Below are positions 8,644 through 18,448 of a stretch of DNA of 64,000 nt, piece after piece; position 1 is the first letter of the stretch; every line of letters begins with the position of its first letter. The notes under the pieces were generated by a model that worked only from the letters and a program-made list of their open reading frames with translations, searched no databases and was not told the DNA's origin. Position numbers and translations under genes: made by a program. This DNA comes from Gillisia sp. CAL575 (GTDB lineage Bacteria > Bacteroidota > Bacteroidia > Flavobacteriales > Flavobacteriaceae): contig NZ_APHJ01000021.1 in the NCBI RefSeq assembly GCF_000403785.1, forward strand, positions 310,001-374,000. The letters run 5' to 3'.

Positions 8644-9614
8644 ACCTCCCGCTCCATCAAAGAAGCTCCAAACTGCTTTAACAAAGCTTTCTTATCCTCA
8701 GGAATATCGATATTATCTAATACCTGAAAGGCTTTATTGGTATATTTTTCTATCTCTACTCTTGTAAGTTCTGCCGCCCCACTTTCTTCAAAGATCGTTT
8801 TAACTGCTTCTATTTTCCCTGTTGTATCCATTGGATTAATAGAATAAAGATCTTCTAGATTATTTGCGTCCAATTTCGCAGAATTCTCCAAAGCCTTTAT
8901 ATATAAGAAAGTCTTTTTGTTTTCTATGATGTCACCACCTAATTGCTTTCCAAAAGTATCTGGATTACCAAAAGCATCCAGATAATCATCTTGTAATTGA
9001 AATGCAATTCCTAGTAATCTACCGTATTGATAGACAGATCGCTTACAATCTTCTGAAGCTCCCGCGACGATAGCACCCATTTGCAAGGAAGCTCCCACTA
9101 GAACCGCAGTCTTATACTCTATCATTTTTAGATAATCTTCTATTTCCACATCTTCCCTACTCTCAAAATCTATATCATACTGTTGCCCTTCACAAACCTG
9201 AATCGCAGTTTTCGTGAATAATTGTGCCAGCTCTTTAAAAATTGACCCTTCATAATGCTCAAATAACTGGTAAGCATTTATAAGCATAGCATCTCCAGAA
9301 AGTATACCTGTGTTAAGATCCCACTTTTCATGAACTGTTGCCTTACCTCTTCTTATTGGAGCTGCATCCATTATATCGTCATGAACCAAAGAAAAATTAT
9401 GAAAGACCTCGATCGCCAATGCTGCAGGAAGCGCTTTTTGATAAGGAGCATCAAAGATCTCTGCACTCATTAAAACTAGAACTGGTCTTAAGCGTTTACC
9501 ACCCAAGTTTAATATATAAGTAATGGGCTCGTATAAATTATTTGGCTCTTTAGTTTTTACAGTTGTATCTAAATACTCTAAGAAAGCGTCATGGTATTGG
9601 GCAATAGTGTGCAT
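8640..9614 (-). CDS. Short-chain polyprenyl diphosphate synthase
   Basis: Condenses isopentenyl diphosphate with allylic diphosphates. The 324-residue protein has both aspartate-rich motifs: DDIMD at residues 79-83 and DDYLD at 209-213, plus GGKRLRP at 38-44. Phe74 is five residues before the first motif and that motif has no two-residue insertion; in characterised enzymes this pattern favours a geranylgeranyl-type product, consistent with carotenoid synthesis in flavobacteria, but farnesyl or longer products cannot be excluded. Confidence 0.9.
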   Translation of the reverse strand: MHTIAQYHDAFLEYLDTTVKTKEPNNLYEPITYILNLGGKRLRPVLVLMSAEIFDAPYQKALPAALAIEVFHNFSLVHDDIMDAAPIRRGKATVHEKWDLNTGILSGDAMLINAYQLFEHYEGSIFKELAQLFTKTAIQVCEGQQYDIDFESREDVEIEDYLKMIEYKTAVLVGASLQMGAIVAGASEDCKRSVYQYGRLLGIAFQLQDDYLDAFGNPDTFGKQLGGDIIENKKTFLYIKALENSAKLDANNLEDLYSINPMDTTGKIEAVKTIFEESGAAELTRVEIEKYTNKAFQVLDNIDIPEDKKALLKQFGASLMEREV

Positions 9615-9694
9615 TATGCAAATTTTTCGGCTAAAATACCATAAATGATATTAATACGAATTTCAACAACCTATTAAATTGCTGTAAATATTTT

Positions 9695-9722
9695 GGAAAC
9701 TTTTGTGGTTTCTAAAGTTTCC
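9695..9722. promoter_or_regulatory. TetR operator palindrome
   Basis: A perfect inverted repeat with arms GGAAACTTT (9695-9703) and AAAGTTTCC (9714-9722) and a 10-nt spacer. It overlaps the -33 box and spacer of the promoter of the adjacent TetR-led efflux operon, the classic position for an autorepressor binding site. Confidence 0.7.
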
Positions 9723-9734
9723 TTCTTACATTTG
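9702..9734 (+). promoter_or_regulatory. Promoter of the tetR efflux operon
   Basis: A -33 TTTG (9702-9705), a 21-bp spacer and a -7 TACATTTG (9727-9734) match the Bacteroidota TTTG-N19-21-TAnnTTTG consensus. Transcription would begin near 9740, which excludes in-frame start codons upstream of that point. Confidence 0.6.
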
Positions 9735-9752
9735 CAAAAATTTTTTATTAAT

Positions 9753-10361
9753 TTGAAAGATCAAATAATTAATACCGCAGCAGAGCTTTTTCTTAATCTT
9801 GGATTTAAGAGCGTAACTATGGATGATATTGCCAATGAGTTAGGTATATCTAAGAAAACCATTTACTCTCATTTTTCAACCAAGACCAAATTAGTAGAAG
9901 CTAGCACCCTTCATATCTTATCACAGATATCTTGTGGGATAGAAACGATTATTAGTCAGGAAAAGAATGCCATTGTAGAACTCTTCGATATAAAGAATTT
10001 TGCAATGAAACACTTAAAAGACAACAAATCTTCGCCTCAATTTCAGCTAAAAAAATACTATCCAAAGGTATTTAATTTAGTTCAGAAAAATCATCTTCAG
10101 ATCATGGAAGGTTGCGTACTTAAGAATCTTGAAAAAGGAATTAAAAATGGATTGTACCGAGAAAATATTCCTTTAGAATTCACAAGCAAGATATATTTTG
10201 TAGGAATGATGGGCATAAAAGATGAATATCATTTCCCTTTAGAAAAATTTTCAAATGAATTATTAGAGAATTTCTTGGATTATCACCTTAGAGCAATCGT
10301 TACTGAAAAAGGTTTAAAAACCTTAATTACATTATTAAACAAATCACATTTGAACAACTAA
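9753..10361 (+). CDS. TetR/AcrR family repressor of the efflux operon
   Basis: A 202-residue regulator with the N-terminal TetR helix-turn-helix (IINTAAELFLNLGF, then SVTMDDIANELGISKKTIYSHF) and a helical ligand-binding C-terminal domain. A TTG start at 9753 is chosen because the usual family start begins right here and because the promoter -7 box and operator lie just upstream; an in-frame TTG at 9693 would start upstream of the promoter. Its stop overlaps the TolC gene start (TAATG). It most likely represses this operon and is released by an efflux substrate, as known for TetR/RND loci. Confidence 0.88.
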   Translation: MKDQIINTAAELFLNLGFKSVTMDDIANELGISKKTIYSHFSTKTKLVEASTLHILSQISCGIETIISQEKNAIVELFDIKNFAMKHLKDNKSSPQFQLKKYYPKVFNLVQKNHLQIMEGCVLKNLEKGIKNGLYRENIPLEFTSKIYFVGMMGIKDEYHFPLEKFSNELLENFLDYHLRAIVTEKGLKTLITLLNKSHLNN

Positions 10362-11725
10362 TGAAAAAGATCTTTTTTATATTTTTTCTTCAGTTAGCTG
10401 CCTTTGCACAAGCTCAGGAAGAAAGCACGACTTCACAAAAAACATTTACACTTGAGGAAGCCATTTCTTATGGTTTACAAAATAGTTATAATTCTGAAAT
10501 TGCGCGTAAGGATGTAGCTATCGCTTTAAAACAAAAATGGGAGATCATATCACAAGGTTTACCCCAAATTAGTGGAAATGCGGAATACAGAAACAATCTT
10601 AAACAACCCGTAACCTTAATTCCAGGCGAAATTGCGGGTGGCCAGCCTGGAACCTTTGTTCCGGTTACTTTTGGTACAAAACAAAATTTAAGCGCAACTG
10701 CTACTTGGAATCAATTAATATTTGATGGTTCTTATATTGTTGGAGTACAATCTGCTAAAACCTTACTACAAATCTCTGAAAATGCTAAGGTTAAGACCGA
10801 TCTTAGTGTAAAAGAGGCGATTACAAATGCATATGGAAATGTGTTGCTAGCACGTGAGAGTGTAGAAATCGCAAAACGCAATTTAGAAACTATAGATAAA
10901 AACCTGAACGACACTAGAGTTACTTATGAGAATGGTCTTATTGAGGAAGAAGCAGTTGAACAGTTGGAAATCACCTTGCTTGGGCTGCAAACTAGCTTAA
11001 ATAATGCAGAGCGTATGGAGGGGATTGCATATGATATGCTAAAAGTAAGCATGGGGATTCCCGTTTCTACTCCAATTACAGCTGTAGATAATTTAGAGCA
11101 ATTAAGCACAGAAAATTTTGACTTACAGTTATTAATTAAAGAGATTTCTGTGGAAGATAATATAGACTACAGAATAGCAGAGGATCAAAGCAATCAAGCA
11201 GAGATTCTGGTTAAACTTGAAAAAAGTAAGGCACTTCCTAAGCTAAGCGCTTTTGTTAATTATGGTGCTCAGGCTAACGGTGATACTTTTAGTTTCTTCA
11301 ACAATAATCAAATTTATTACGATCAATCGGTATTAGGTCTAAGCTTAAATGTGCCAATTTTTAGTAGCGGTATGAGAAGTGCCAGAACAGCACAAAAGCA
11401 AATTCAATATGAGCAAGCTTTAGTGCAACTTGAATTCACAAAAAATCAGGTAGAATTAGATATTCAATCTGCTAAAAACGATTATAAATTTAGTTTGGAG
11501 AATTATGCCAATAAGCAAAAGAGCTTAGATTTAGCGGAAAGAATAGAAAATAAAAACCAAGTAAAATTTTTAGAAGGCTTGACCTCTAGTTTCGAATTAA
11601 GCGAAGCCCAACAACAATTATATAGAGCACAACAAGATTACCTTCAAGCAATGTTAGAGGTAATCACTTCTAAAATAGATCTGGAAAACTTACTGGACAC
11701 TACTAAATACTCAAAAGAAAATTAA
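10361..11725 (+). CDS. TolC-family outer-membrane efflux protein
   Basis: A 454-residue outer-membrane channel of a tripartite pump. It has an N-terminal signal peptide ending near AFAQAQE, then the duplicated coiled-coil and beta-strand pattern of the OEP family, with long heptad-like helices (about 150-230 and 340-450). It follows tetR with a one-base overlap and precedes the adaptor gene by 22 bp, so it is the second gene of one operon. Confidence 0.9.
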   Translation: MKKIFFIFFLQLAAFAQAQEESTTSQKTFTLEEAISYGLQNSYNSEIARKDVAIALKQKWEIISQGLPQISGNAEYRNNLKQPVTLIPGEIAGGQPGTFVPVTFGTKQNLSATATWNQLIFDGSYIVGVQSAKTLLQISENAKVKTDLSVKEAITNAYGNVLLARESVEIAKRNLETIDKNLNDTRVTYENGLIEEEAVEQLEITLLGLQTSLNNAERMEGIAYDMLKVSMGIPVSTPITAVDNLEQLSTENFDLQLLIKEISVEDNIDYRIAEDQSNQAEILVKLEKSKALPKLSAFVNYGAQANGDTFSFFNNNQIYYDQSVLGLSLNVPIFSSGMRSARTAQKQIQYEQALVQLEFTKNQVELDIQSAKNDYKFSLENYANKQKSLDLAERIENKNQVKFLEGLTSSFELSEAQQQLYRAQQDYLQAMLEVITSKIDLENLLDTTKYSKEN

Positions 11726-11747
11726 AAATCTCTTCAATTTTAAGAAA

Positions 11748-12914
11748 ATGAAAAAGCTATTATACATATCAATATTATCCATACTTCTTGCATCTTGTGG
11801 AAATGAAAAAAAGAATTCAGTAGAAGCGGTATTAAAGTCCAATGACATTGAAACAATTCAGAAAAAAAGAGATGAATTAACTACAGAACAGCAAGAAATT
11901 CATTCAAAACTAAAGGAATTAGACAACAAATTAGCGGAGCTAAATCCAGAAAAAAATGTACCCTTAATTACCTCTTTCAAAGCAAAAACCGAAATCTTTA
12001 ATCATTTTCTAGAACTTCAGGGAAGCGTAGAGACCAAGCAGAATGTGGTTTTAAATGCTGAAATCAGCGGGATTCTTCAACAGATATATGTAAAAGAAGG
12101 TCAAAAAGTGAGTAAAGGACAGTTGCTTGCGAGAATAGATGATGGTGGAATGAGCCAACAATTGGCTCAAATGCAAATTCAAGCAGATCTGGCTAAAACT
12201 ACCTATGAACGACAAAAGCGGCTATGGGATCAGAAAATTGGAAGTGAAATCCAATATTTACAAGCAAAGTCCACTTATGAAGGTCAGCAGAGTGCTGTGA
12301 ACCAAATGAAAAGTCAGTTATCTAAATCTACCGTTACTGCTCCATTTGCAGGAACTATAGATGATATTATTACCGAACAAGGTAATGTGGTGTCTCCAGG
12401 ACAAACTCCAATTTTGCGTATTGTAAATCTTAGCGATATGTATATTAGAACAGATGTTCCAGAAAGCTATATAGCAGATGTGGTAGAAGGAAAAAATGTA
12501 GAAGTAACTTTCCCTGTTCTAGGAAAAACTGTGGAGACTAAAATTAGACAAACTGGGAGTTTTATTAATCCAGACAACAGAACTTTTAATGCTGAAATTG
12601 AAGTTCCAAATAAGGAAAAATTGATCAAGCCGAATTTAACGGCTCGTTTAAAAATAAACGATTATACCAATGATAAAGCTTTAATGATCCCACAAAATAT
12701 CATTTCAGAAAATGCAAATGGAGAACAGTATATTTATATTTTGGATAGTATAAATGGTCAAAAAGCAATTGCAAAACAAACCATTATCAAAACTGGTAAA
12801 ACTCAGGGAGATGTAATTGAAGTTTTAGAAGGTGTGAAAGATGGAGATGAAATCATCAAAGAAGGCGCTAGAAGTGTGAAAGATGGTCAAACTGTAAAGA
12901 TTATAACTTACTAA
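11748..12914 (+). CDS. RND efflux periplasmic adaptor lipoprotein (HlyD/MFP family)
   Basis: A 388-residue membrane-fusion protein. The lipobox LASC places the lipidated Cys at residue 17. A coiled coil spans about 35-70, followed by the biotinyl-lipoyl-like half motif (GILQQIYVKEGQKVSKGQLLARID), a helical hairpin, the second half (VTAPFAGTIDDIITEQG) and beta-barrel and membrane-proximal domains. It joins the TolC channel to the RND pump encoded nine bases downstream. Confidence 0.92.
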   Translation: MKKLLYISILSILLASCGNEKKNSVEAVLKSNDIETIQKKRDELTTEQQEIHSKLKELDNKLAELNPEKNVPLITSFKAKTEIFNHFLELQGSVETKQNVVLNAEISGILQQIYVKEGQKVSKGQLLARIDDGGMSQQLAQMQIQADLAKTTYERQKRLWDQKIGSEIQYLQAKSTYEGQQSAVNQMKSQLSKSTVTAPFAGTIDDIITEQGNVVSPGQTPILRIVNLSDMYIRTDVPESYIADVVEGKNVEVTFPVLGKTVETKIRQTGSFINPDNRTFNAEIEVPNKEKLIKPNLTARLKINDYTNDKALMIPQNIISENANGEQYIYILDSINGQKAIAKQTIIKTGKTQGDVIEVLEGVKDGDEIIKEGARSVKDGQTVKIITY

Positions 12915-12923
12915 GATTACGTA

Positions 12924-15900
12924 ATGTCAAAAAAGAACAAAAATATCGAGAAGGAATTCAAGATGTCCTCTTGGGCTATAAAGAATAAGACCACCATTTA
13001 TGTGATGATGGCTATTATTCTTTTCTTAGGGATTTCTGCATATTTCACAATGCCAAGGGAAAGTTTTCCGGAGATCCAAGAAACCAAGATCTATGTAAGC
13101 TCTATATTTCCTGGTAATACCGCAGAAGATATTGAAAAACTGATCACTAATCCATTAGAAGATAAACTTAAAACGGTAAGTAATGTAGTAGAAATAACCT
13201 CTACCTCACAAGAGGACTATTCTATGATCGTTATAGAATTTGATGAGGGTATCGCGGTTGAACTGGCTAAACAAAAGATTAAAGACGAGATAGATTCTGA
13301 AACATCGGGAGAAGATTGGCCAACCTTTAATGGTGCCAAAGTAGAACCAAATGTTTTTGAGTTGAGTATGTCTGAAGAAGTGCCGATTCTAAACATCAAT
13401 ATCTCTGGAGATTATCCTGTAGCTAAGTTGAAAGAGTTTGGGGAATACCTTCAGGATGAAATTGAAAATCTGCCTGAGATCAAGAAAGTTGATATTCGGG
13501 GAGCGCAAGAAAAAGAGATCGAAGTTGCTGTAGATATCTATAAGATGATGGCTTCTTCTGTAAGCTTCCAAGATATTAGAAGCGCAATTAGTAATGGAAA
13601 CATGACGATGTCTGCGGGGAATTTTATTGCTAGCGGACAGCGTAGAACCATTAGAATTATTGGAGAGATCGGTGATCCATCAGATCTTGAAGATTTTGTG
13701 GTAAAGTCTGAAAATGGTAATAATGTTTACTTAAAAGATGTTGCTACAATTGCATTTAAAGAGAAAGACCGTACCACTTATGCACGTGAATTCGGAGATC
13801 AGGTAGTAATGCTTGATGTTAAAAAACGTGCAGGAAAAAATATGGTTGCTGCTGCAGAACAAATTGATGTTATTGTTAAAGATGCTCAAGAGAACATATT
13901 TCCTTCCAATCTTAAAATCACTATTACGAACGATCAATCTTCCAAAACCATTGGTCAGGTTGATGATCTTGTGAATAACATCATTTTCGGGATCATTTTA
14001 GTGGTAACAGTATTAATGTTCTTCTTAGGATTCAAAAATGCCCTTTTCGTAGGATTTGCAATCCCAATGTCTATGTTCATGTCACTAGTGATTTTGAATC
14101 AGCTTGGGTATACCATGAACACTATGATCCTTTTCGGGTTAATTATGGGGCTTGGAATGCTTGTAGATAACGGGATAGTAGTTGTAGAAAACGTATACCG
14201 ACTGATGGATGAAGAAGGCATGAGTAGGATTAATGCAGCAAAAGAAGGAATTGGAGAGATTGCCTTACCTATAATTATTTCTACCGCAACAACTGTTGCT
14301 GCTTTTATACCTTTAGGTTTATGGCCTGGAGTAATGGGGCAATTCATGATCTATTTCCCTATCACCTTATCGGTAGTATTAGGATCTTCCTTATTTGTAG
14401 CAATCTTCTTTAACTCTGTTTTGGTGTCTCAATTTATGACTACCGAGGACAAAGATCAGCCACGAAAAAGAATTATTACGGTGTCTTCAATAATTGCTGG
14501 AATTGGTTTGCTAATCTTCATTTTTGGCGGAGAATATAGAGCATTAGGTACAGTAATGATCTTTACTGCGATCACAATGTGGCTTTATAGATGGTTTATA
14601 AGGAGAATGGCTAACAGTTTTCAGAATAAATCTTTAGTAAAATTAGAGAACTGGTATGAAGGGAAACTAACTTCCTCGTTCAAAAGCAAACGTCCATATT
14701 GGATCGTTGGAGCTACTTTCTTATTATTAATAGTCGCTTTTATGGCTTTTGGTGCCTCTTTAGCTTCTCAAAGAACAAAAGTGGAATTCTTTCCCGATAA
14801 CAAACCTAACCAGATCATTGTATATATAGAGTACCCACAAGGAACTGATATTGCAAAAACCAATGCCATCACAAAAGAGATTGAAGGAAAGGTTTATAAG
14901 GTATTAAATAGCCCTGAATATACTGAGGATGGTTATAATTTCTTAGTGGAAAGTGCAGTTTCTCAAGTTGGTGAAGGTGCAGGTAATCCACAAACCGATG
15001 GAGGTTCTGCTGCAGAAATGCCGCATAAAGGAAAAATCACTGCTTCCATGAGAGAATATAAATATAGAAAAGGAGCAGATAGCGAATTATTACGCCAGAA
15101 AGTTCAGGAAGCCTTAGTTGGTGTTTATCCTGGAGTATTAATATCCGTAGAAAAAGATCAGAATGGACCGCCATCTGGAGCTCCAATTAACATTGAATTG
15201 GAAGGTGAAGATTACAATGAATTAATTGCTACTGCTGAAAAAATGCGGGAGTTTATCAATAGTAAAAACATCAATGCAATAGATGAATTAAAGATTGATG
15301 TGAACAAGGATAAACCTGCAATGCAAGTAATCATAGACCGTGAAAAGGCTGGAGAACTTGGAGTTAATGCAGGGCAAGTTGGTCAGCAACTTAGAAATTC
15401 TATTTTTGGAACCAAAGCTGGAGTTTATAAAGAAGCGGGAGAAGATTACGATATATATGTAAGATTCAATGAAGAAAGTAGATACAATAGTAGCGCACTT
15501 TTTAATCAGACTATGACCTTTAGAACTAACACAGGGCAATTACGAGAAATACCTGTTTCGGCTGTAATATCTAAAACAAATAGTTCTGGATTTAGCGCTA
15601 TAAAGCATAGAGATACGCGAAGAGTTGTAACAGTTTATTCTGCTTTAGCTCCTGGATATACAGATGCTGGAGCTGTGGTAAGTCAAGTTCAGAATGAGAT
15701 GAGAGGTTTTGAAGGACTCTCAGATGATATCAAAGTAGATTATACAGGGCAAATTGAAGAACAAAATAAGCAACAATCATTTTTAATGGGCGCATTCTTT
15801 AGCGGACTTGGTTTAATCTTTCTTATCCTGATCTTCCAATTTAATTCAATCTCGAAACCATTAATCATCATGATCGCGATCTTCTTGAGTTTTATTGGAG

Positions 15901-16442
15901 TTTTTGGAGGAATCGTTATTTCTGGAGCTCCATTTGTAATTATGATGACTATGATGGGTATTATCTCTTTGGCAGGAATTGTAGTGAACAATGGAGTGGT
16001 GTTGCTGGATTATGCCCAGCTACTCATAGATAGAAAGAAAAATATATTGAATTTAGGAAAGGATGAATACCTGGATAAAGATGAGCTTTTAAAAACTATT
16101 ATTCTTGCCGGGAAAGCCCGTTTAAGACCGGTATTATTAACCGCTATTACTACCATCTTAGGATTAATTCCTTTGGCAATTGGATTAAATATAGATTTCT
16201 TTAAGCTGTTTGCGGAGTTTGACCCCAACATCTATTTTGGAGGAGATAACGTTGTTTTTTGGGGACCTTTAGCTTGGACCGTGATCTACGGACTTATAGT
16301 TGCAACCTTCTTAACTTTAATAATTGTACCAATCTTATTCTACATTGCAACAAGATTGAAAATGTGGTTACATTTTAAAACGACTTCAGAAGATGTAGTT
16401 GTTAATAAAGAAGGACTTCAAACTACAGAAATAACAGAATAA
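12924..16442 (+). CDS. RND efflux permease (HAE1/AcrB type), enlarged
   Basis: A 1172-residue inner-membrane proton-driven exporter. The usual plan is present: TM1, a periplasmic loop with FPGNTAEDIEKLITNPLE, TM2-6 with the proton-relay segment GMLVDNGIVVVEN (a single Asp near residue 415; the AcrB Asp pair is Asp-Asn here), then TM7, a second periplasmic loop and TM8-12. It is about 100 residues longer than AcrB, partly because of an extra hydrophobic hairpin around residues 512-560 between the two halves. Last gene of the operon, followed by a strong terminator. Substrate not deducible. Confidence 0.93.
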   Translation: MSKKNKNIEKEFKMSSWAIKNKTTIYVMMAIILFLGISAYFTMPRESFPEIQETKIYVSSIFPGNTAEDIEKLITNPLEDKLKTVSNVVEITSTSQEDYSMIVIEFDEGIAVELAKQKIKDEIDSETSGEDWPTFNGAKVEPNVFELSMSEEVPILNINISGDYPVAKLKEFGEYLQDEIENLPEIKKVDIRGAQEKEIEVAVDIYKMMASSVSFQDIRSAISNGNMTMSAGNFIASGQRRTIRIIGEIGDPSDLEDFVVKSENGNNVYLKDVATIAFKEKDRTTYAREFGDQVVMLDVKKRAGKNMVAAAEQIDVIVKDAQENIFPSNLKITITNDQSSKTIGQVDDLVNNIIFGIILVVTVLMFFLGFKNALFVGFAIPMSMFMSLVILNQLGYTMNTMILFGLIMGLGMLVDNGIVVVENVYRLMDEEGMSRINAAKEGIGEIALPIIISTATTVAAFIPLGLWPGVMGQFMIYFPITLSVVLGSSLFVAIFFNSVLVSQFMTTEDKDQPRKRIITVSSIIAGIGLLIFIFGGEYRALGTVMIFTAITMWLYRWFIRRMANSFQNKSLVKLENWYEGKLTSSFKSKRPYWIVGATFLLLIVAFMAFGASLASQRTKVEFFPDNKPNQIIVYIEYPQGTDIAKTNAITKEIEGKVYKVLNSPEYTEDGYNFLVESAVSQVGEGAGNPQTDGGSAAEMPHKGKITASMREYKYRKGADSELLRQKVQEALVGVYPGVLISVEKDQNGPPSGAPINIELEGEDYNELIATAEKMREFINSKNINAIDELKIDVNKDKPAMQVIIDREKAGELGVNAGQVGQQLRNSIFGTKAGVYKEAGEDYDIYVRFNEESRYNSSALFNQTMTFRTNTGQLREIPVSAVISKTNSSGFSAIKHRDTRRVVTVYSALAPGYTDAGAVVSQVQNEMRGFEGLSDDIKVDYTGQIEEQNKQQSFLMGAFFSGLGLIFLILIFQFNSISKPLIIMIAIFLSFIGVFGGIVISGAPFVIMMTMMGIISLAGIVVNNGVVLLDYAQLLIDRKKNILNLGKDEYLDKDELLKTIILAGKARLRPVLLTAITTILGLIPLAIGLNIDFFKLFAEFDPNIYFGGDNVVFWGPLAWTVIYGLIVATFLTLIIVPILFYIATRLKMWLHFKTTSEDVVVNKEGLQTTEITE

Positions 16443-16464
16443 ATACTAGTTTTTAACAGAGATA

Positions 16465-16502
16465 AAAACCTTTCAACCTTTAAAAGTTGAAAGGTTTTTT
16501 TA
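16465..16502 (+). terminator. Rho-independent terminator of the efflux operon
   Basis: A 14-bp perfect stem AAAAACCTTTCAAC / GTTGAAAGGTTTTT with an 8-nt loop, starting 23 bp after the RND stop codon. Confidence 0.9.
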
Positions 16503-16536
16503 TGTCTCAATTCTTCAGTGTAACACTTAATCTTCT

Positions 16537-16544
16537 TACTTTTG
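16537..16544 (+). promoter_or_regulatory. Putative -7 box of aspS
   Basis: TACTTTTG matches TAnnTTTG, 24 bp before the aspS ATG and just after the upstream terminator. The -33 element is not clear. Confidence 0.4.
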
Positions 16545-16568
16545 CAAACCAAAATTCAATAGTGCGTT

Positions 16569-18317
16569 ATGTATAGAAGTCATACTTGTGGAGAATTAAG
16601 AGAAGCTCATATAAATGAAGAAGTTACCCTATCTGGTTGGGTTCAAAAGACCCGAAATAAAGGATTTATGATCTGGGTAGACCTTAGAGATCGTTACGGG
16701 ATGACTCAACTTATTTTTGATGAGGAACGCACATCTTCAGAAATGATGGAAAAAGCGGCACAATTAGGTCGTGAGTTTGTGATCCAAGTTACTGGAAAAG
16801 TGATTGAGCGAGAATCTAAGAATCCGCAACTTTCAACAGGAGATATTGAAATTTTAGTTTCTGAACTTAAAATTCTAAATGCTTCTTTAACTCCACCATT
16901 TACTATTGAAAATGAAACTGATGGCGGAGAAGAACTTCGTATGAAATATCGCTATTTGGACATCAGGAGAAATCCTGTGAAGGAAAATCTAATGTTTCGT
17001 CATAAAGTGGGAATGAAAGTTAGAAATTACCTTTCTGAAGAAGGATTTATAGAAGTGGAAACTCCATATCTTATTAAATCTACCCCAGAAGGTGCACGTG
17101 ATTTTGTTGTGCCAAGTAGAATGAATGAAGGACAGTTTTACGCCTTGCCACAATCTCCGCAAACCTTTAAGCAATTGCTTATGGTTGGTGGAATGGACAA
17201 ATATTTCCAGATCGTGAAATGTTTTAGAGATGAAGATCTTAGAGCAGACAGACAACCTGAATTTACTCAGATTGACTGTGAAATGGCATTTGTAGAGCAA
17301 GAAGATATCTTGAATATTTTTGAAGGATTAACACGCCATTTACTTAAAGAAATTAAAGGTGTTGAAATAGGTGATTTCCCAAGAATGACCTATGCAGATG
17401 CTATGAAAAAATATGGAAACGACAAACCAGACATTCGTTTTGGGATGGAGTTTGCAGAATTAAATGATCTTGCAAAGAACAAAGGTTTCAATGTTTTTGA
17501 TCAACAAGAACTAATTGTTGGAATTGCAGTTCCAGGAGCGGCAACTTATACTAGAAAGCAGATTGATAAGCTAATTGAATGGGTAAAGCGTCCACAAGTT
17601 GGCGCAAACGGTATGGTTTGGGCAAAATACAATGAAGATGGAACTTTAAAATCTTCTGTAGATAAATTTTATTCTGAAGAAGACTTAAAAGCTTGGACCG
17701 AAGCAACAGGAGCAAATCCTGGAGACCTTATTTTAGTAATGTCTGGAGATGCTAATAGCACTAGAGCACAATTAAGCGCTTTAAGAATGCATTTAGCTAC
17801 CGAGCTTGGATTGAGAAATTCTAGAGAATTTGCGCCGCTATGGGTAGTAGACTTTCCGCTTTTAGAATGGGATGAAGATACCAATAGATATCATGCAATG
17901 CACCACCCGTTTACTTCTCCAAAGCCAGAAGATATCGGCATGCTTGCTACAGACCCTGGTAAAGTAAGAGCAAATGCCTATGATTTGGTGATGAATGGAA
18001 ATGAAATAGGTGGAGGTTCTATTCGTATTCACGATAAAGAAACTCAGGCAATGATGTTCGATTATTTAGGATTTACCCCAGAAGAAGCAAAAGCACAATT
18101 CGGATTTTTGATGGATGCTTTTCAGTTTGGAGCACCTCCACACGGAGGAATTGCTTTTGGATTTGACAGATTAGTAGCAATCCTTGGAGGACATGAAACT
18201 ATTAGGGATTATATCGCATTTCCAAAGAATAATTCGGGTAGAGATATAATGATAGACGCTCCTTCGAAATTAGATAATGCTCAACTTTCAGAATTACATT
18301 TGAAGGTCACAGAATAG
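16569..18317 (+). CDS. aspS: Aspartyl-tRNA synthetase
   Basis: Charges tRNA-Asp. The 582-residue bacterial-type class II enzyme has an N-terminal OB anticodon-binding domain (about 1-110; [10 protein letters not shown]), the catalytic core with motif 2 ([18 protein letters not shown]) and motif 3 ([13 protein letters not shown]), and the bacteria-specific GAD insertion (about 290-420). It stands alone after the efflux terminator. Whether it is strictly Asp-specific cannot be told from sequence. Confidence 0.97.
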   Translation: MYRSHTCGELREAHINEEVTLSGWVQKTRNKGFMIWVDLRDRYGMTQLIFDEERTSSEMMEKAAQLGREFVIQVTGKVIERESKNPQLSTGDIEILVSELKILNASLTPPFTIENETDGGEELRMKYRYLDIRRNPVKENLMFRHKVGMKVRNYLSEEGFIEVETPYLIKSTPEGARDFVVPSRMNEGQFYALPQSPQTFKQLLMVGGMDKYFQIVKCFRDEDLRADRQPEFTQIDCEMAFVEQEDILNIFEGLTRHLLKEIKGVEIGDFPRMTYADAMKKYGNDKPDIRFGMEFAELNDLAKNKGFNVFDQQELIVGIAVPGAATYTRKQIDKLIEWVKRPQVGANGMVWAKYNEDGTLKSSVDKFYSEEDLKAWTEATGANPGDLILVMSGDANSTRAQLSALRMHLATELGLRNSREFAPLWVVDFPLLEWDEDTNRYHAMHHPFTSPKPEDIGMLATDPGKVRANAYDLVMNGNEIGGGSIRIHDKETQAMMFDYLGFTPEEAKAQFGFLMDAFQFGAPPHGGIAFGFDRLVAILGGHETIRDYIAFPKNNSGRDIMIDAPSKLDNAQLSELHLKVTE

Positions 18318-18448
18318 TAAAAACTCATTTTAAAATAAGTACAAAAACCTTTCAGGAGTTTTATTGATAACGAATAGAACTCCTAATTCGTTTTAACTTA
18401 ATATATTAGCACTAATTTTTTCACTGTATAATAATTTCAACATCCTAG

